Shown here: in pieces, positions 6,251 through 13,720 of the stretch
How the letters are laid out: each line of letters begins with the position of its first letter
How positions within the stretch are numbered: position 1 is the stretch's first letter
From: an uncultured Sutterella sp.
Lineage (GTDB): Bacteria > Pseudomonadota > Gammaproteobacteria > Burkholderiales > Burkholderiaceae_F
Direction: 5' to 3'
Length of the DNA: 17,867 nt
Assembly: GCA_934255515.1 (NCBI GenBank)
Contig: CAKQON010000032.1
Location: forward strand, 1 to 17,867
Position numbers and translations under genes: made by a program
Notes under the pieces: generated by a model
What the model was told of the DNA's origin: nothing
Database searches by the model: none
What the model saw: the letters and a program-made list of their open reading frames with translations, nothing else

Positions 6251-7402
6251 ATGAAACAGCTCAACATCGCTCTCGCCGCTGCGGTTGCCGCTCTCACTTT
6301 CGGCATGGCCTCTCAGGCTTCTGCCGCTGATGTTCAGATCTACGGCCGCATTGACGCGGGCCTCGTCTATGAACACACGGATCCGGGCGTCGGCGACGCG
6401 ACCGACAAATTCACGCTCGACTCCGGCGTCGGCACGGCGAGCCGCTTCGGCCTGCGCGGTGGCGAAGATCTCGGAAACGGCTACCAGGTGAAGTTCGTTC
6501 TCGAAAACGGCTATCAAACTGATACGGGCGCCCTGAGCACGGCCAATACGATTTTCGATCGCGAGGCCACCCTGCAGCTCGTCGGCCCCTTCGGCACGAT
6601 CTCTGCCGGCCGTTCCGCGATTCTCGGCACTGACGGCGGCAGCTTCAATCTCCTGGGCGGCATCAACCCATTCGGCACGGGCATGGGCAGCATCGGCAAT
6701 CAGGGCATCGTCTTTGCGAAGATCGATTCCTCCCGCCGCGACAACATCCTCACGTACCGCAGCCCCAATATGGCGGGCTTCCAGGTGACGGCCGCCTACG
6801 CGATGGGTACGAACGACTATGAAAACAAGGCTGGTACCGACCGCTACATGGGCATCGGCGCAACCTACACGGCAGGCGCCCTCAGCACGGTTCTCCTTTA
6901 TGAAGGCATGAACGAAGGCACGCTCTCGGACCTGAAGACCGGCGACCATAAGGCAAAGAATCCTGAAGACATGTGGCGCGTCACCTTGGGCGGCAACTAC
7001 AACTTCGGCTTCATGACCGTCTATGCGGCTGCCCACTGCTTCGGCAATGCCAATGCGCTCAGTACGCAGGGCTGGAACAGCGATGCGATGAAGACGACTC
7101 TGGGCATTACGGACGCATTCGATGAACTCGAAGGCTACAGCGGCATCGTGGGCTTTGATGCTCCGCTCGCGGGCGGCAAGGTTCTCGCCTCCGTCGGCGC
7201 CCTCAAGGCGGAAACCGATGAGCTCGAAGAAAAGGTGAAGGCCACGGCCTGGTTCGCGGGCCTCGGGTACCAGTACAACCTCTCGAAGAGCACCCGAGTC
7301 TATACGGGCATCGGCTACACGGAAGGCGAATACAAGTACGACGGCAAGAAGGTGAAGCCGGATTCGCTCAGCACCGTTGCCGGCCTTTCCTACTACTTCT
7401 AA
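6251..7402 (+). CDS. Outer-membrane general porin (Gram-negative porin family)
   Basis: A 383-residue trimeric-porin-type beta barrel for diffusion of small hydrophilic solutes. It has a signal peptide (1-25, cleavage after SQASA), the start DVQIYGRIDAGLVY typical of Burkholderiales porins, the SRFGLRGGEDLGNGYQVKFVLENG block (about 64-87), a likely constriction-loop region around FNLLGGINPFGTGMG (about 131-145), alternating beta-strand pattern throughout, and the C-terminal aromatic signature SYYF ending in Phe needed for BAM-mediated assembly. AGGA at 6238-6241 lies 9 bases before the ATG. It is followed at 85 bases by ansB without a true terminator, so partial co-transcription with ansB and pepT is plausible. 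Pore selectivity cannot be told. Confidence 0.93.
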   Translation: MKQLNIALAAAVAALTFGMASQASAADVQIYGRIDAGLVYEHTDPGVGDATDKFTLDSGVGTASRFGLRGGEDLGNGYQVKFVLENGYQTDTGALSTANTIFDREATLQLVGPFGTISAGRSAILGTDGGSFNLLGGINPFGTGMGSIGNQGIVFAKIDSSRRDNILTYRSPNMAGFQVTAAYAMGTNDYENKAGTDRYMGIGATYTAGALSTVLLYEGMNEGTLSDLKTGDHKAKNPEDMWRVTLGGNYNFGFMTVYAAAHCFGNANALSTQGWNSDAMKTTLGITDAFDELEGYSGIVGFDAPLAGGKVLASVGALKAETDELEEKVKATAWFAGLGYQYNLSKSTRVYTGIGYTEGEYKYDGKKVKPDSLSTVAGLSYYF

Positions 7403-7436
7403 TGCATTGAAGCCTGAACACTTCTTTGCTTAACTC

Positions 7437-7470
7437 GCCGGCGCTTCATACGAACAGCCGAAGCGCCGGC
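7437..7470 (+). other. Intercistronic hairpin between porin and ansB
   Basis: A perfect 11-bp stem GCCGGCGCTTC (7437-7447) / GAAGCGCCGGC (7460-7470) with a 12-base loop, followed by ACAATC rather than a T-tract. It begins 34 bases after the porin stop and ends 17 bases before the ansB ATG. A role as partial terminator, 3'-end stabiliser or processing site is more likely than full termination. Confidence 0.6.
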
Positions 7471-7487
7471 ACAATCAGGAGCTTCAC

Positions 7488-8543
7488 ATGAAACTCAAGC
7501 AGACGATGACGATTATCGGCGGTCTGATCGCCATGGCCTTCGCTTCGCAGTCTTTTGCGTTGCCCTCCGTCAAGATCCTCGCTACCGGGGGCACGATTGC
7601 GGGCGTTGCGCAGAAGAGCACCGACGTGACGGGCTATAAGGCGGGTTCGCTCGGAATCGATACGCTGATTCAGGCAGTCCCCCAGATGAAGGACTATGCC
7701 GAGGTATCGGGCGAGCAGGTAGCCAATATTTCGTCCAACAACGTCGACACGAAGATTCTTCTTCATCTTGCCAATCGTGTGAATGAGCTCCTCGCGGATC
7801 CGACAATCGACGGCGTCGTGATCACGCACGGCACCGATTCGATTGAGGAAACGGCATTCTTCCTCAACCTCACGGTGAAGAGCGACAAGCCCGTGGTGCT
7901 CGTTGGCGCCATGCGCCCGGCAACGGCCATCTCGGCCGACGGCCCGATGAACCTCCTTGAGGCAGTGCAGGCAGCGGCTTCGCCCAAGATGAAGGGCGTC
8001 GGCGTCACGATCGTCATGAACGACCGCATCTGCGCCGCACGCGAAACGACGAAGTTCAATACGAGCAATGTTTCCACGTTCCAGGCGCCTGAATACGGCT
8101 ATCTCGGCGTCATGAGCAAGGCTCAGCCCGTGCTCTATCGTCTCTCTACGCGCCGCCATACGGCTGCGAGCGAATTTGACGTGAAGGGTCTTGAGACGCT
8201 CCCGCGCGTGGATGTTGTCTATGCACTCCCCGGGGACGATGCCAGGATGCCCGAAGCCGCGCTTAAGAACGGGGCCAAGGGCATTGTTTCGGCAAGCATG
8301 GGCAACGGCTCGATTCCCAATGCTCACAAGGATTTCTACGTTCCTCTCATGCAGAAGGGCTACCCCGTGGTTCTCTCCGAGCGCGTGCCGACGGGCGACT
8401 GCGTGCTTTCGGGCGAGGATGAAGCCAAGGGCTACATTGCTGCGGGGAACCTGAATCCCCAGAAATCGCGTCTCCTTCTCCAGCTCGCGCTCACGAAGAC
8501 GACTGATCCTAAGGAAATTCAGCGCATCTTCAATGAATATTGA
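7488..8543 (+). CDS. ansB: Periplasmic L-asparaginase, type II
   Basis: A 351-residue exported enzyme hydrolysing L-asparagine to aspartate and ammonia. It has a signal peptide (MKLKQ...SQSFA, cleavage about residue 24). Active-site residues are visible: Thr36 in ATGGTIAG, Tyr50, Ser82/83 in GEQVANISS, Thr116-Asp117 in HGTDSIEET, and Lys189 in ETTKFNT. The C-terminal LLLQLALTKTTDPKEIQRIFNEY region (about 329-351) closely matches E. coli AnsB. Unlike E. coli AnsB, no cysteines occupy the positions of its Cys77-Cys105 disulfide. AGGAG at 7477-7481 fixes the ATG. It sits between a porin and pepT, consistent with scavenging of amides and peptides. Confidence 0.95.
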   Translation: MKLKQTMTIIGGLIAMAFASQSFALPSVKILATGGTIAGVAQKSTDVTGYKAGSLGIDTLIQAVPQMKDYAEVSGEQVANISSNNVDTKILLHLANRVNELLADPTIDGVVITHGTDSIEETAFFLNLTVKSDKPVVLVGAMRPATAISADGPMNLLEAVQAAASPKMKGVGVTIVMNDRICAARETTKFNTSNVSTFQAPEYGYLGVMSKAQPVLYRLSTRRHTAASEFDVKGLETLPRVDVVYALPGDDARMPEAALKNGAKGIVSASMGNGSIPNAHKDFYVPLMQKGYPVVLSERVPTGDCVLSGEDEAKGYIAAGNLNPQKSRLLLQLALTKTTDPKEIQRIFNEY

Positions 8544-8551
8544 TTGAAAGC

Positions 8552-8591
8552 CTGAGGGAGCGGCAGCTTCTGAAGCGTTCGGCTCCCTCAG
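8552..8591 (+). other. Intercistronic hairpin between ansB and pepT
   Basis: A perfect 10-bp stem CTGAGGGAGC (8552-8561) / GCTCCCTCAG (8582-8591) with a 20-base loop that can pair internally. It is followed by TAAAGACG, not a T-tract, so it resembles the porin-ansB hairpin in lacking the second half of an intrinsic terminator. Confidence 0.6.
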
Positions 8592-8637
8592 TAAAGACGA
8601 ATTCTTCCAGACATACACAAAGGCCAAAGAAAACATC

Positions 8638-9879
8638 ATGACGGACACGGTTCAATCGCGATTCCTTCGCTACGTGAGCTTCGATACGCAGTCTGCGCGT
8701 GAGAGCAGCACGTCTCCTTCCACGACGAAGCAGCTCAAGCTCGCCGAAGCTCTGGTTGAGGAATTGAAGTCCTTCGGTCTCGAAAATGCCCATGTGGGCA
8801 ATGGCGGCGTCGTCTACACCGAAATTCCCGCCTCGAAGGGGTGCGAAGCCTGTCCCTCGATCGGCTTCATAGCGCATATGGATACGTCGCCTGACGCCTC
8901 GGGCGAAAACGTAAAGCCGCAGATCCTGCGCTATGAGGGCGGAGATGTCGTTCTCAATGCAGAAAAGAACATCGTCTTCAGGGCGGCCGACTTCCCTGAG
9001 ATCACGAAGTACGCCGGCGAAGACATCATCTTCACGGACGGCACGACCCTTCTCGGCGCCGACGACAAGGCGGGCATCGCCGCCATCATGACGATGGCCG
9101 CTGAAATTGCGGCGCATCCGGAAATTCCGCATGCACGCCTCGCGATCGGATTTACGCCTGACGAGGAAGTGGCGCGCGGCACGGAAAACTTCGACATCGG
9201 GCACTTCGGCGCCAAGTATGCCTACACGTTCGACGGCGGCGAAGTGGGGACGCTTGAGAGCGAAAACTTCAACGGCGGCACCGCCGTTGTGACGATTGAG
9301 GGCGTGGGCGTCCATCCGGGTCTTGCAAAGGACAAGATGGTGAATTCGCTGCGCTACGCGGCGAAATTCATGGAAATGCTCCCCGCAGAGATGAGCCCGG
9401 AATGCACGGTCGGCCACGAAGGGTTCCTCCACCCCAACATGATGCAGGGGAACGTCGTTGCGACGAAGATCCGCATTCTCATCCGCGACCATGATGCGGC
9501 GCTCTATGAAGCAAAGAAGACGCTTCTTCTTGATCTCGTCGAGAAGATGAATGCACTCTACCCGCAGGCGAAGGCGAAGATTGAAATCAAGGACAGCTAC
9601 CAGAACATGCGGCCCTACCTCGACCGGGCGCCGAAGGTTCTTGAAATCGCACGAGAAGCCTATCGTGCGGCAGGGCTTGACCCGATCGAGGAGCCGATTC
9701 GCGGGGGCACCGACGGCGCGCGCCTTTCCGTTCGCGGTCTTCCCTGCCCGAACGTCTTTACGGGCGGCATGAACTTCCACGGGATCTATGAATGCATTCC
9801 CGTGAAGTCGCTTGAAAAGGGGGCAGAGGTCGCGATGAAGCTCGCTCAGCTCTCGGGCAGCATTAAGTCGCTTGACTGA
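8638..9879 (+). CDS. pepT: Peptidase T (tripeptide aminopeptidase)
   Basis: A 413-residue cytosolic di-zinc aminopeptidase of the M20B family that removes the N-terminal residue of tripeptides; E. coli PepT has 408 residues. Metal and catalytic residues are all visible: His80 and Asp82 in GFIAHMDTSPD, bridging Asp142 in LLGADDKAG, catalytic Glu176 with Glu177 in FTPDEEVARG, Asp199 in TFDGGEVG, and His381 in NFHGIYECIPVKSLEKG. There is no signal peptide. The upstream Shine-Dalgarno is weak (AAGA at 8627-8630). It is probably expressed with ansB from the same side, 94 bases downstream of its stop, and ends in a strong terminator. Confidence 0.96.
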   Translation: MTDTVQSRFLRYVSFDTQSARESSTSPSTTKQLKLAEALVEELKSFGLENAHVGNGGVVYTEIPASKGCEACPSIGFIAHMDTSPDASGENVKPQILRYEGGDVVLNAEKNIVFRAADFPEITKYAGEDIIFTDGTTLLGADDKAGIAAIMTMAAEIAAHPEIPHARLAIGFTPDEEVARGTENFDIGHFGAKYAYTFDGGEVGTLESENFNGGTAVVTIEGVGVHPGLAKDKMVNSLRYAAKFMEMLPAEMSPECTVGHEGFLHPNMMQGNVVATKIRILIRDHDAALYEAKKTLLLDLVEKMNALYPQAKAKIEIKDSYQNMRPYLDRAPKVLEIAREAYRAAGLDPIEEPIRGGTDGARLSVRGLPCPNVFTGGMNFHGIYECIPVKSLEKGAEVAMKLAQLSGSIKSLD

Positions 9880-9905
9880 TGCCTGAAGAATCAAAGAGCC
9901 TGATC

Positions 9906-9947
9906 GGCGCTTTTCCTGTTTCGTGCGGGGAAGGCGCCATTTTTTTC
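9906..9947 (+). terminator. Intrinsic terminator of pepT
   Basis: GGCGCTTTTCCTG (9906-9918) pairs with CGGGGAAGGCGCC (9926-9938) over 13 positions including three G-U pairs, followed by A and seven T (9940-9946). Confidence 0.88.
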
Positions 9948-9994
9948 AGAGCTCCCCGGAAATTCCGGCGGCAGAGGCGGGAGCACTGAGCAAA

Positions 9995-10033
9995 AAGAAA
10001 GGCAGTCCGTCTGGATGCGGACTGCCTTCTTTG
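9995..10033. terminator. Bidirectional terminator between pepT and guaA
   Basis: GGCAGTCCG (10001-10009) and CGGACTGCC (10018-10026) form a perfect 9-bp stem, extended by AAAGAA / TTCTTT with one bulge. It is flanked by AAAAAGAAA on the left and TTCTTT on the right, giving a U-tract on either strand; on the - strand it would terminate guaA. Confidence 0.85.
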
Positions 10034-10040
10034 CGATCTC

Positions 10041-10074
10041 TCAGCAGCTGAAATGCGGGATCTCAGGCTGCTGA
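10041..10074 (-). other. Hairpin in the guaA 3' untranslated region
   Basis: TCAGCAGC (10041-10048) and GCTGCTGA (10067-10074) form a perfect 8-bp stem directly after the guaA stop on the - strand, with no U-tract. It probably assists the terminator at 9995-10033 or protects the 3' end. Confidence 0.4.
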
Positions 10075-10096
10075 AGACGAAGATTTCCGGGAGAGG

Positions 10097-11668
10097 TTAT
10101 TCCCATTCAATCGTGGCAGGGGGTTTCCCGCTCACGTCGTAGACCACGCGGTTGATGCCGCGGACTTCGTTGATGATGCGGTTCGAAACGGTGCCGAGAA
10201 GCTCGTAGGGGAGCTCGCTCCACTTGGCCGTCATGAAGTCGGAGGTCTGGACCGAGCGCAGCGACACCACCCATTCGTAGGTGCGGCCGTCGCCCATGAC
10301 GCCCACGGACTTGACGGGGAGGAAGACGACGAACGCCTGGCTCACCTTGTCGTAGAGGCCGGCCTTGCGGAGTTCCTCGATGAAGATCGCATCGGCTTCG
10401 CGCAGAAGATCCGCGTATTCGCGCTTCACTTCGCCGAGGATGCGCACGCCGAGGCCCGGTCCGGGGAAGGGATGACGGTAGACCATTTCAGCGGGGAGAC
10501 CGAGCTCGATGCCGAGTTCGCGCACTTCGTCCTTGAAGAGGCTGCGAAGCGGCTCAAGGAGCTTGAGGTGAAGCGTCTCTGGAAGGCCGCCCACATTGTG
10601 GTGGCTCTTGATCACCTTCGCCTTCTTCGTCTTCGCGCCAGCGGATTCAATCACGTCCGGATAGATCGTGCCCTGGGCGAGCCAGCGGGCATTCTTGATC
10701 TTTTCGGCTTCAGCCTGGAAGACGTTCACAAATTCGCGGCCGATGATCTTGCGCTTCTGCTCGGGGTCGGAGACGCCCGCGAGCGCATTCATGAAGCGGT
10801 CGACGGCATCTACCACGATGAGCTTGAGGCCCATGTTCTTTTCAAAGGTTTCGCGAACCTGTTCGCGTTCGCCCTTGCGAAGGAGGCCGTTGTCGACGAA
10901 GACGCAGGTGAGGCGGCGGCCGATGGCGCGGTGAATTAGGGCCGCAGCGACAGAGCTGTCGACGCCGCCCGAGAGGCCGAGAATCACTTCCTCGTCGCCC
11001 ACTTCGCGGCGGATGGTTTCCACGGCTTCGGCAACGTAATTGCCCATCACCCAGTCGGGACGGCACTTGCAGATGTCGAGAACGAAGCGGTTGAGGATCT
11101 GGCGACCCTGAACGGTATGCGTGACTTCCGGGTGGAACTGCACGGCGTAGAAGCCCCGCTCCTCGTCGCACATTCCGGCGATCGGGCAGGACGGGGTCGA
11201 GCACATCACCTTGAAGCCGGGAGGAAGCTCAGTGACCTTGTCGCCGTGCGACATCCAGACCTTCAGCATGCCTTCGCCCGATTCCGTGCGGAAGTCCTCA
11301 ATTCCCTCGAGGAGCTTCGTGTGGTTGCGGGCGCGCACTTCAGCGTAGCCGAATTCGCGCTTCGTGCCGCTTTCGACCTTGCCGCCGAGCTGCTGGGCCA
11401 TCGTCTGCATGCCGTAGCAGATGCCGAGAACGGGAACGCCCGCTTCGAAGACGGCCTGGCTCGCCTGGTCGTTGCTTTCCTCATAGGCGCTCATGTGCGA
11501 GCCCGAGAGGATGATGCCCTTCGGGGCGAACTCGCGGATGAAGTCCGCCGAAACATCGTTCGGATGAACTTCGCAGTAGACGTGGGCTTCGCGCACGCGG
11601 CGGGCGATGAGCTGGGTCACCTGGCTGCCGAAGTCGAGAATCAGAATGCGGTCGTGAGAGGTTTGCAT
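10097..11668 (-). CDS. guaA: GMP synthase (glutamine-hydrolysing)
   Basis: A 523-residue cytosolic enzyme making GMP from XMP, ATP and glutamine, the last step of guanine nucleotide synthesis. The N-terminal class I glutamine amidotransferase has its triad: Cys84 in LGICYGMQ, His179 and Glu181 in FHPEVTH. The ATP pyrophosphatase domain has the PP-loop SGGVDSS (233-239), and the C-terminal dimerisation domain ends with [18 protein letters not shown] and [15 protein letters not shown] are intact. [11 protein letters not shown] (55-65) replaces the SGGPES type seen in enterobacteria and recalls beta-proteobacterial GuaA. No clear Shine-Dalgarno precedes the ATG. It lies downstream of guaB but across a terminator, so it probably has its own promoter. 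Confidence 0.98.
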   Translation of the reverse strand: MQTSHDRILILDFGSQVTQLIARRVREAHVYCEVHPNDVSADFIREFAPKGIILSGSHMSAYEESNDQASQAVFEAGVPVLGICYGMQTMAQQLGGKVESGTKREFGYAEVRARNHTKLLEGIEDFRTESGEGMLKVWMSHGDKVTELPPGFKVMCSTPSCPIAGMCDEERGFYAVQFHPEVTHTVQGRQILNRFVLDICKCRPDWVMGNYVAEAVETIRREVGDEEVILGLSGGVDSSVAAALIHRAIGRRLTCVFVDNGLLRKGEREQVRETFEKNMGLKLIVVDAVDRFMNALAGVSDPEQKRKIIGREFVNVFQAEAEKIKNARWLAQGTIYPDVIESAGAKTKKAKVIKSHHNVGGLPETLHLKLLEPLRSLFKDEVRELGIELGLPAEMVYRHPFPGPGLGVRILGEVKREYADLLREADAIFIEELRKAGLYDKVSQAFVVFLPVKSVGVMGDGRTYEWVVSLRSVQTSDFMTAKWSELPYELLGTVSNRIINEVRGINRVVYDVSGKPPATIEWE

Positions 11669-11701
11669 GGGTACGCTGCAGTTCGGGAAAAAGTATTCGT
11701 C

Positions 11702-11748
11702 TCTTCCTAAGAGCGCTTGAGCGGAGTGCTAAGGTCCCTTAAGGAAGA
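11702..11748 (-). promoter_or_regulatory. Hairpin in the guaA leader
   Basis: TCTTCCTAAG (11702-11711) pairs with CTTAAGGAAGA (11738-11748) over 10 bp with one bulged A; AGCGCT (11712-11717 region) and AGTGCT (11725-11730 region) can pair imperfectly inside. It lies 34 bases before the guaA start codon on the - strand. A regulatory role is possible but unproven, and I do not recognise a known riboswitch. Confidence 0.3.
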
Positions 11749-11764
11749 TTCGGGCGAGACTATA

Positions 11765-11816
11765 ACAAAATGAAAAGGCGCCCGCGCCCGGATTTCTTCG
11801 GGGGTTCGGGCGCCTT
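11765..11816 (-). terminator. Intrinsic terminator of guaB
   Basis: AAGGCGCCCG (11775-11784) and CGGGCGCCTT (11807-11816) form a perfect 10-bp stem. Read on the - strand the hairpin is followed by TTTTCATTTTG. The large loop can pair further. It separates guaB from guaA transcription. Confidence 0.8.
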
Positions 11817-11877
11817 GACGTTTTCTGCTCCGGATCGGGAGGCACCGCAGGAGGGAGCATCCCGGTCCAAGGCTTTA

Positions 11878-13347
11878 TCAGTTGGCCTGACGATAGTTCG
11901 GGGCTTCCTTCGTGATCTTCACGTCGTGGACGTGCGATTCACGCAGGCCGCCGGCGGTGATCTGAACGAAGCGGGCGCGGGTGCGCATTTCTTCAATCGT
12001 GCGGCAGCCGCAGTAGCCCATCGAGGAGCGCAGACCGCCGATCATCTGATAGATGATCGCGGAGATGGATCCCTTGAAGGGAACCATGCCTTCGATGCCT
12101 TCCGGCACGAACTTGTCGATGTTGCCCTGGTTGTTGTCCTGGAAGTAGCGGTCGGCCGAGCCCTTGCCCATGGCGCCGAGCGAGCCCATGCCGCGGTAGG
12201 ACTTGTAGGAGCGGCCCTGGTAGAGGATCACTTCGCCCGGAGCTTCTTCCGTGCCGGCGAACATGCCGCCCATCATGACGGAGCTAGCGCCCGCGGCGAT
12301 TGCCTTGGCGATGTCGCCCGAGAAGCGGATGCCGCCGTCGGCGATGCAGGGAACGTCCGTGCCCTGAAGGGCTTCGGCAACGTTGCTGATGGCGGTGATC
12401 TGGGGAACGCCGACGCCGGCCACGATGCGGGTCGTGCAGATCGAGCCCGGGCCGATGCCGACCTTGACGCCGTCAGCGCCGTGCTCGACGAGGGCGAGCG
12501 CGGCTTCGCCGGTGGCGATGTTGCCGCCGATCACCTGCAGATCCGGGTAATGGGTCTTCACCCACTTGACGCGGTCGAGAACACCCTTCGAGTGGCCGTG
12601 AGCCGTATCGACGACGATCACGTCGACGCCGGCGTCGACGAGCTTCTCAACGCGTTCTTCCGTGCCCTGGCCGACGGAAACGGCAGCGCCCGCGAGGAGC
12701 TTGCCCTTGGCGTCCTTGGCGGCGAACGGATGGTCGGTCGCCTTCGTGATGTCCTTCACAGTCATGAGGCCGGCGAGGTGGAAGTCCTCTGTAACGACGA
12801 GCACGCGCTCGAGGCGGTGCTGGTGCATGAGTTCCTTCGCTTCCTCGAGCGAGGCGCCTTCGTGAACCGTGACGAGGCGTTCGCGCGGAGTCATGACTTC
12901 GCGGACGGGAACGCTCATGCGGGTTTCAAAGCGCAGGTCGCGGTTCGTGACCATGCCGAGGACGGAGCCGTCTTCGGCGACGACCGGAAGGCCGGAAATG
13001 CGGTGTTCGCGGGCGAGCGCAATCACGTCGCCCACGAGCATGTCGGGGCCGATCGTGATCGGTTCGGCAACGACGCCGGCTTCATGGCGCTTCACCTTGG
13101 CGACTTCAGCGGCCTGCTGGTCGGCGGTCATGTTCTTGTGAATGAAGCCGATGCCGCCTTCCTGAGCGAGGGCGATCGCGAGCTTCGCTTCCGTAACCGT
13201 GTCCATGGCGGCGGAAACCATCGGAATGTTGATCGAAAGACCGCGGGTGAGCTTCGTCTGAAGCTGCGTGTCGCGCGGGAGGATTTCCGAGTAGGCGGGA
13301 ACGAGCAGAACGTCGTCGAACGTGTAAGCCGTCTGAAGGAGTCGCAT
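11878..13347 (-). CDS. guaB: Inosine-5'-monophosphate dehydrogenase
   Basis: A 489-residue cytosolic enzyme oxidising IMP to XMP with NAD+, the committed step to GMP. The start is the ATG giving [15 protein letters not shown], the invariant family N-terminus. AGAGG 5 bases upstream supports it; the open frame continues 52 codons further upstream but those residues are not family-like. A CBS-domain (Bateman) insert spans roughly residues 93-205. The catalytic loop [11 protein letters not shown] carries Cys304, and the mobile flap Arg400-Tyr401 is present in [18 protein letters not shown] (337-345) binds the phosphate. Length equals the usual bacterial 485-490. It precedes guaA, which performs the next step, but a terminator lies between. 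Confidence 0.98.
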   Translation of the reverse strand: MRLLQTAYTFDDVLLVPAYSEILPRDTQLQTKLTRGLSINIPMVSAAMDTVTEAKLAIALAQEGGIGFIHKNMTADQQAAEVAKVKRHEAGVVAEPITIGPDMLVGDVIALAREHRISGLPVVAEDGSVLGMVTNRDLRFETRMSVPVREVMTPRERLVTVHEGASLEEAKELMHQHRLERVLVVTEDFHLAGLMTVKDITKATDHPFAAKDAKGKLLAGAAVSVGQGTEERVEKLVDAGVDVIVVDTAHGHSKGVLDRVKWVKTHYPDLQVIGGNIATGEAALALVEHGADGVKVGIGPGSICTTRIVAGVGVPQITAISNVAEALQGTDVPCIADGGIRFSGDIAKAIAAGASSVMMGGMFAGTEEAPGEVILYQGRSYKSYRGMGSLGAMGKGSADRYFQDNNQGNIDKFVPEGIEGMVPFKGSISAIIYQMIGGLRSSMGYCGCRTIEEMRTRARFVQITAGGLRESHVHDVKITKEAPNYRQAN

Positions 13348-13352
13348 AACAA

Positions 13353-13357
13353 CCTCT
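13353..13357 (-). promoter_or_regulatory. Ribosome binding site fixing the guaB start
   Basis: AGAGG on the - strand lies 5 bases before the ATG at 13347 and agrees with the conserved IMP dehydrogenase N-terminus, against starts up to 13503 in the same frame. Confidence 0.8.
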
Positions 13358-13638
13358 GAGTGCAAAAAAAAATACACCGGTCGAACCCTGCAGAGGCTTT
13401 CTGCTCTGCGGAATCCGGAGTACGGCACGTAATTGAATTCAGTCTGCGCCGAGAGGGAACGGGCGTTCCCCGCGGGCTGAATGTTCCTCCCCTCTTGATG
13501 CATGCCCTCTGTGCGAACAAAAGCACCGGAGCGGCGGGGAAGGAAAATCCGAGATTGGTTTGCGCACGCAGTCTAATGATTTTTTACTTCTCCGTGTGGT
13601 CCGGCCGAAAGTTTTTTTTCGCGTGCCTCTAAGCAAAG

Positions 13639-13670
13639 CGCTCCGCATGCCGGGAATGGCGTGCGGAGCG
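13639..13670 (-). terminator. Hairpin after the acyl-CoA synthetase operon
   Basis: CGCTCCGCATGCC (13639-13651) pairs with GGCGTGCGGAGCG (13658-13670) over 13 positions with one U-G or G-U pair and a 6-base loop. The following - strand tail is CTTTGCTTAG, only moderately U-rich, so the call as terminator is reasonable but not strong. Confidence 0.65.
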
Positions 13671-13720
13671 TTCGGGTGAAAGGCCGGTTATGCGGAGAAA
13701 ATTCCCGTATACCTTAGGAA

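Larger units (their letters stand above)
13348..13720 (-). other. guaB leader and promoter region
   Basis: This 373-base gap has no supported gene. Towards guaB on the - strand come a 6-bp hairpin GCAGAG / CTCTGC (13390-13395 / 13404-13409), then a run of nine T (13364-13372 as A on the + strand), then the ribosome binding site. A second homopolymer of eight T on the + strand lies at 13612-13619. No sigma70 promoter is convincing, and a purine operator was looked for and not accepted. Confidence 0.5.

Noticed and set aside
9956..9968. CCGGAA-A-TTCCGG palindrome between the converging genes
   Set aside because: Short, GC-biased and between two terminators, with no gene start to regulate.
13348..13503. 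N-terminal extension of guaB to an ATG at 13503
   Set aside because: IMP dehydrogenases begin at the [15 protein letters not shown] equivalent, which also has a good Shine-Dalgarno.
13540..13570. Possible PurR-type box (CGCAAAC on the - strand) upstream of guaB
   Set aside because: Only seven bases of one half resemble the enterobacterial PurR site and the second half does not match; a LacI-type PurR is not assured in this lineage.
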